From positions 248,001 through 312,000 of the forward strand of contig NZ_FMYK01000001.1 in assembly GCF_900096915.1 (NCBI RefSeq): 64,000 nucleotides of DNA, in the 5' to 3' direction. A model generated the notes under the pieces. It was not told where the DNA came from, did not search any database, and saw only the letters and a list, made by a program, of their open reading frames with translations. Below are positions 63,226-64,000 of this stretch, piece by piece. Position 1 is the first letter of the stretch. Every line of letters starts with the position of its first letter. A program made the position numbers and the translations under genes. The stretch is from Acinetobacter marinus. GTDB lineage: Bacteria; Pseudomonadota; Gammaproteobacteria; Pseudomonadales; Moraxellaceae.

Positions 63226-63864
63226 ATGGCATGGACGCATACTGAGATGGCACAGCGTGCCGCACAAGAGCTACAAGATGGCTATTATGTCAATCTCGGC
63301 ATTGGCTTGCCGACGTTGGTTGCCAACTATATTCCCAGCGAGATGAATATTTGGCTACAGTCTGAAAATGGTTTATTGGGCATTGGTGAGTTTCCAACAG
63401 AGGAAACCCTTGATGCGGATTTGATCAATGCGGGCAAACAGACCATTACCGCACGTCGTGGAGCCGCATTTTTTTCCAGTTCGGAATCTTTCGCCATGAT
63501 CCGTGGTGGACACGTCAATATTGCGATCTTAGGTGCGATGGAAGTATCCGCATCAGGCGATCTTGCCAACTGGATGATTCCAGGCAAAAAAGTCAAAGGT
63601 ATGGGCGGTGCAATGGACTTGGTCGCTGGCGTACAAAAAGTCGTGATGCTGATGGAGCATTGTACCCGTGACGGCTTACCGAAAATTCTCAAGCAATGTA
63701 GCCTACCACTGACAGGTCAAGGCGTGGTTAGTCGAATCATTAGCGATCTTGGTGTGCTCGATGTAACCAAGGACGGCATGGTCTTGGTGGAGCTGGCAAA
63801 AGATGTCACGGAAGCGCAAATCCAAGCAGCGACAGATGTCCCTCTCCTAACGCAAGTGAGTTGA
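63226..63864 (+). CDS. 3-oxoacid CoA-transferase subunit B
   Basis: A 212-residue subunit with the catalytic Glu in WLQSENGLLGIG. GGHVNIAILGAMEVSASGDL and NWMIPGKKVKGMGGAMDL are family motifs. Followed by an intrinsic terminator. It works as a heterotetramer with subunit A. Confidence 0.94.
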   Translation: MAWTHTEMAQRAAQELQDGYYVNLGIGLPTLVANYIPSEMNIWLQSENGLLGIGEFPTEETLDADLINAGKQTITARRGAAFFSSSESFAMIRGGHVNIAILGAMEVSASGDLANWMIPGKKVKGMGGAMDLVAGVQKVVMLMEHCTRDGLPKILKQCSLPLTGQGVVSRIISDLGVLDVTKDGMVLVELAKDVTEAQIQAATDVPLLTQVS

Positions 63865-63923
63865 TTTTCAATGAGCATCTAAAGTGAATTGCAAAATGTC
63901 GTTAAAATAGATATCCGTACAGG

Positions 63924-63953
63924 CGTCAGTATCACAATGTACTGGCGTTTTTA
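63924..63953 (+). terminator. Terminator of the CoA-transferase genes
   Basis: CGTCAGT pairs with ACTGGCG (one G-T) across 10 nt, followed by TTTTT. Confidence 0.75.
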
Positions 63954-64000
63954 ATTTGGCAAAATCAGATCATCATCTACACATCAATGTATATCAAATC

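Overview
The window reads as chromosome of an Acinetobacter-like gammaproteobacterium. The support is the AT-rich base composition, the abundance of Gln/Lys/His-rich proteins, an AbeS-like SMR pump, RpoH, PrpBC, MetZ, and the tesA/ybbAP and lpxH-ppiB-glnS neighbourhoods. No rRNA operon, prophage or CRISPR array was seen. One tRNA (Trp) is present.

Layout. 1-5.2 kb: the 3' part of an NlpD-like LysM/M23 gene, a LysR regulator, a DUF937 protein with an internal 25-residue duplication, an unlisted 47-residue Lys-rich protein, and ligA. 5.2-9.45 kb: an AT-rich, AGA/ATA-codon-rich two-gene insert coding for an OLD-type ATPase/TOPRIM nuclease and a UvrD-like helicase. This is a Gabija (GajAB)-type anti-phage system, and it sits on the stump of a minus-strand gene that looks like a Wzz-type protein. 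9.4-31.5 kb: housekeeping genes (fpr, trmO, lysE-like, SMR pump, pepN, carbonic anhydrase, thiGS, rpoH, tusA-like, lpxH, ppiB, glnS, a RES-Xre toxin-antitoxin pair, tesA/ybbA/ybbP). A tandem array of four alternating hairpins lies after glnS. 31.6-32.9 kb: a very small (about 1.2 kb) candidate mobile element bounded by two directly oriented dif-like XerC/XerD sites. It holds two small genes and an unusual density of strong hairpins. 32.9-50 kb: trpB, a MoxR/VWA pair, ycgL, pyrC, rnt, rnd, recR-ybaB with two copies of a 140-bp palindromic repeat, metZ, a PhaC-like hydrolase with a probable N-terminal frameshift, a YARHG protein, a HIT protein, tRNA-Trp, prpBC and an AraC regulator. 50-64 kb: an accessory catabolic region with a frameshifted DUF1302 outer-membrane protein, a hydrolase, a second AraC regulator, YeiH-like transporter, Rieske protein, DsbA-like protein, MFS transporter, BKACE (DUF849), TauD/TfdA dioxygenase, quinone oxidoreductase, LysR regulator and 3-oxoacid CoA-transferase A/B.

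How it fits together. The 54.6-63.9 kb genes look like one pathway: MFS uptake, alpha-ketoglutarate-dependent oxygenation, beta-keto acid cleavage by BKACE, and CoA transfer, under a divergent LysR regulator. The substrate cannot be read from sequence. The most novel-looking parts are the dif-bounded mini-element with its possible folded attachment site and the structured RNA-like array behind glnS. The Gabija island is a clear case of defence-gene insertion into a chromosomal locus.
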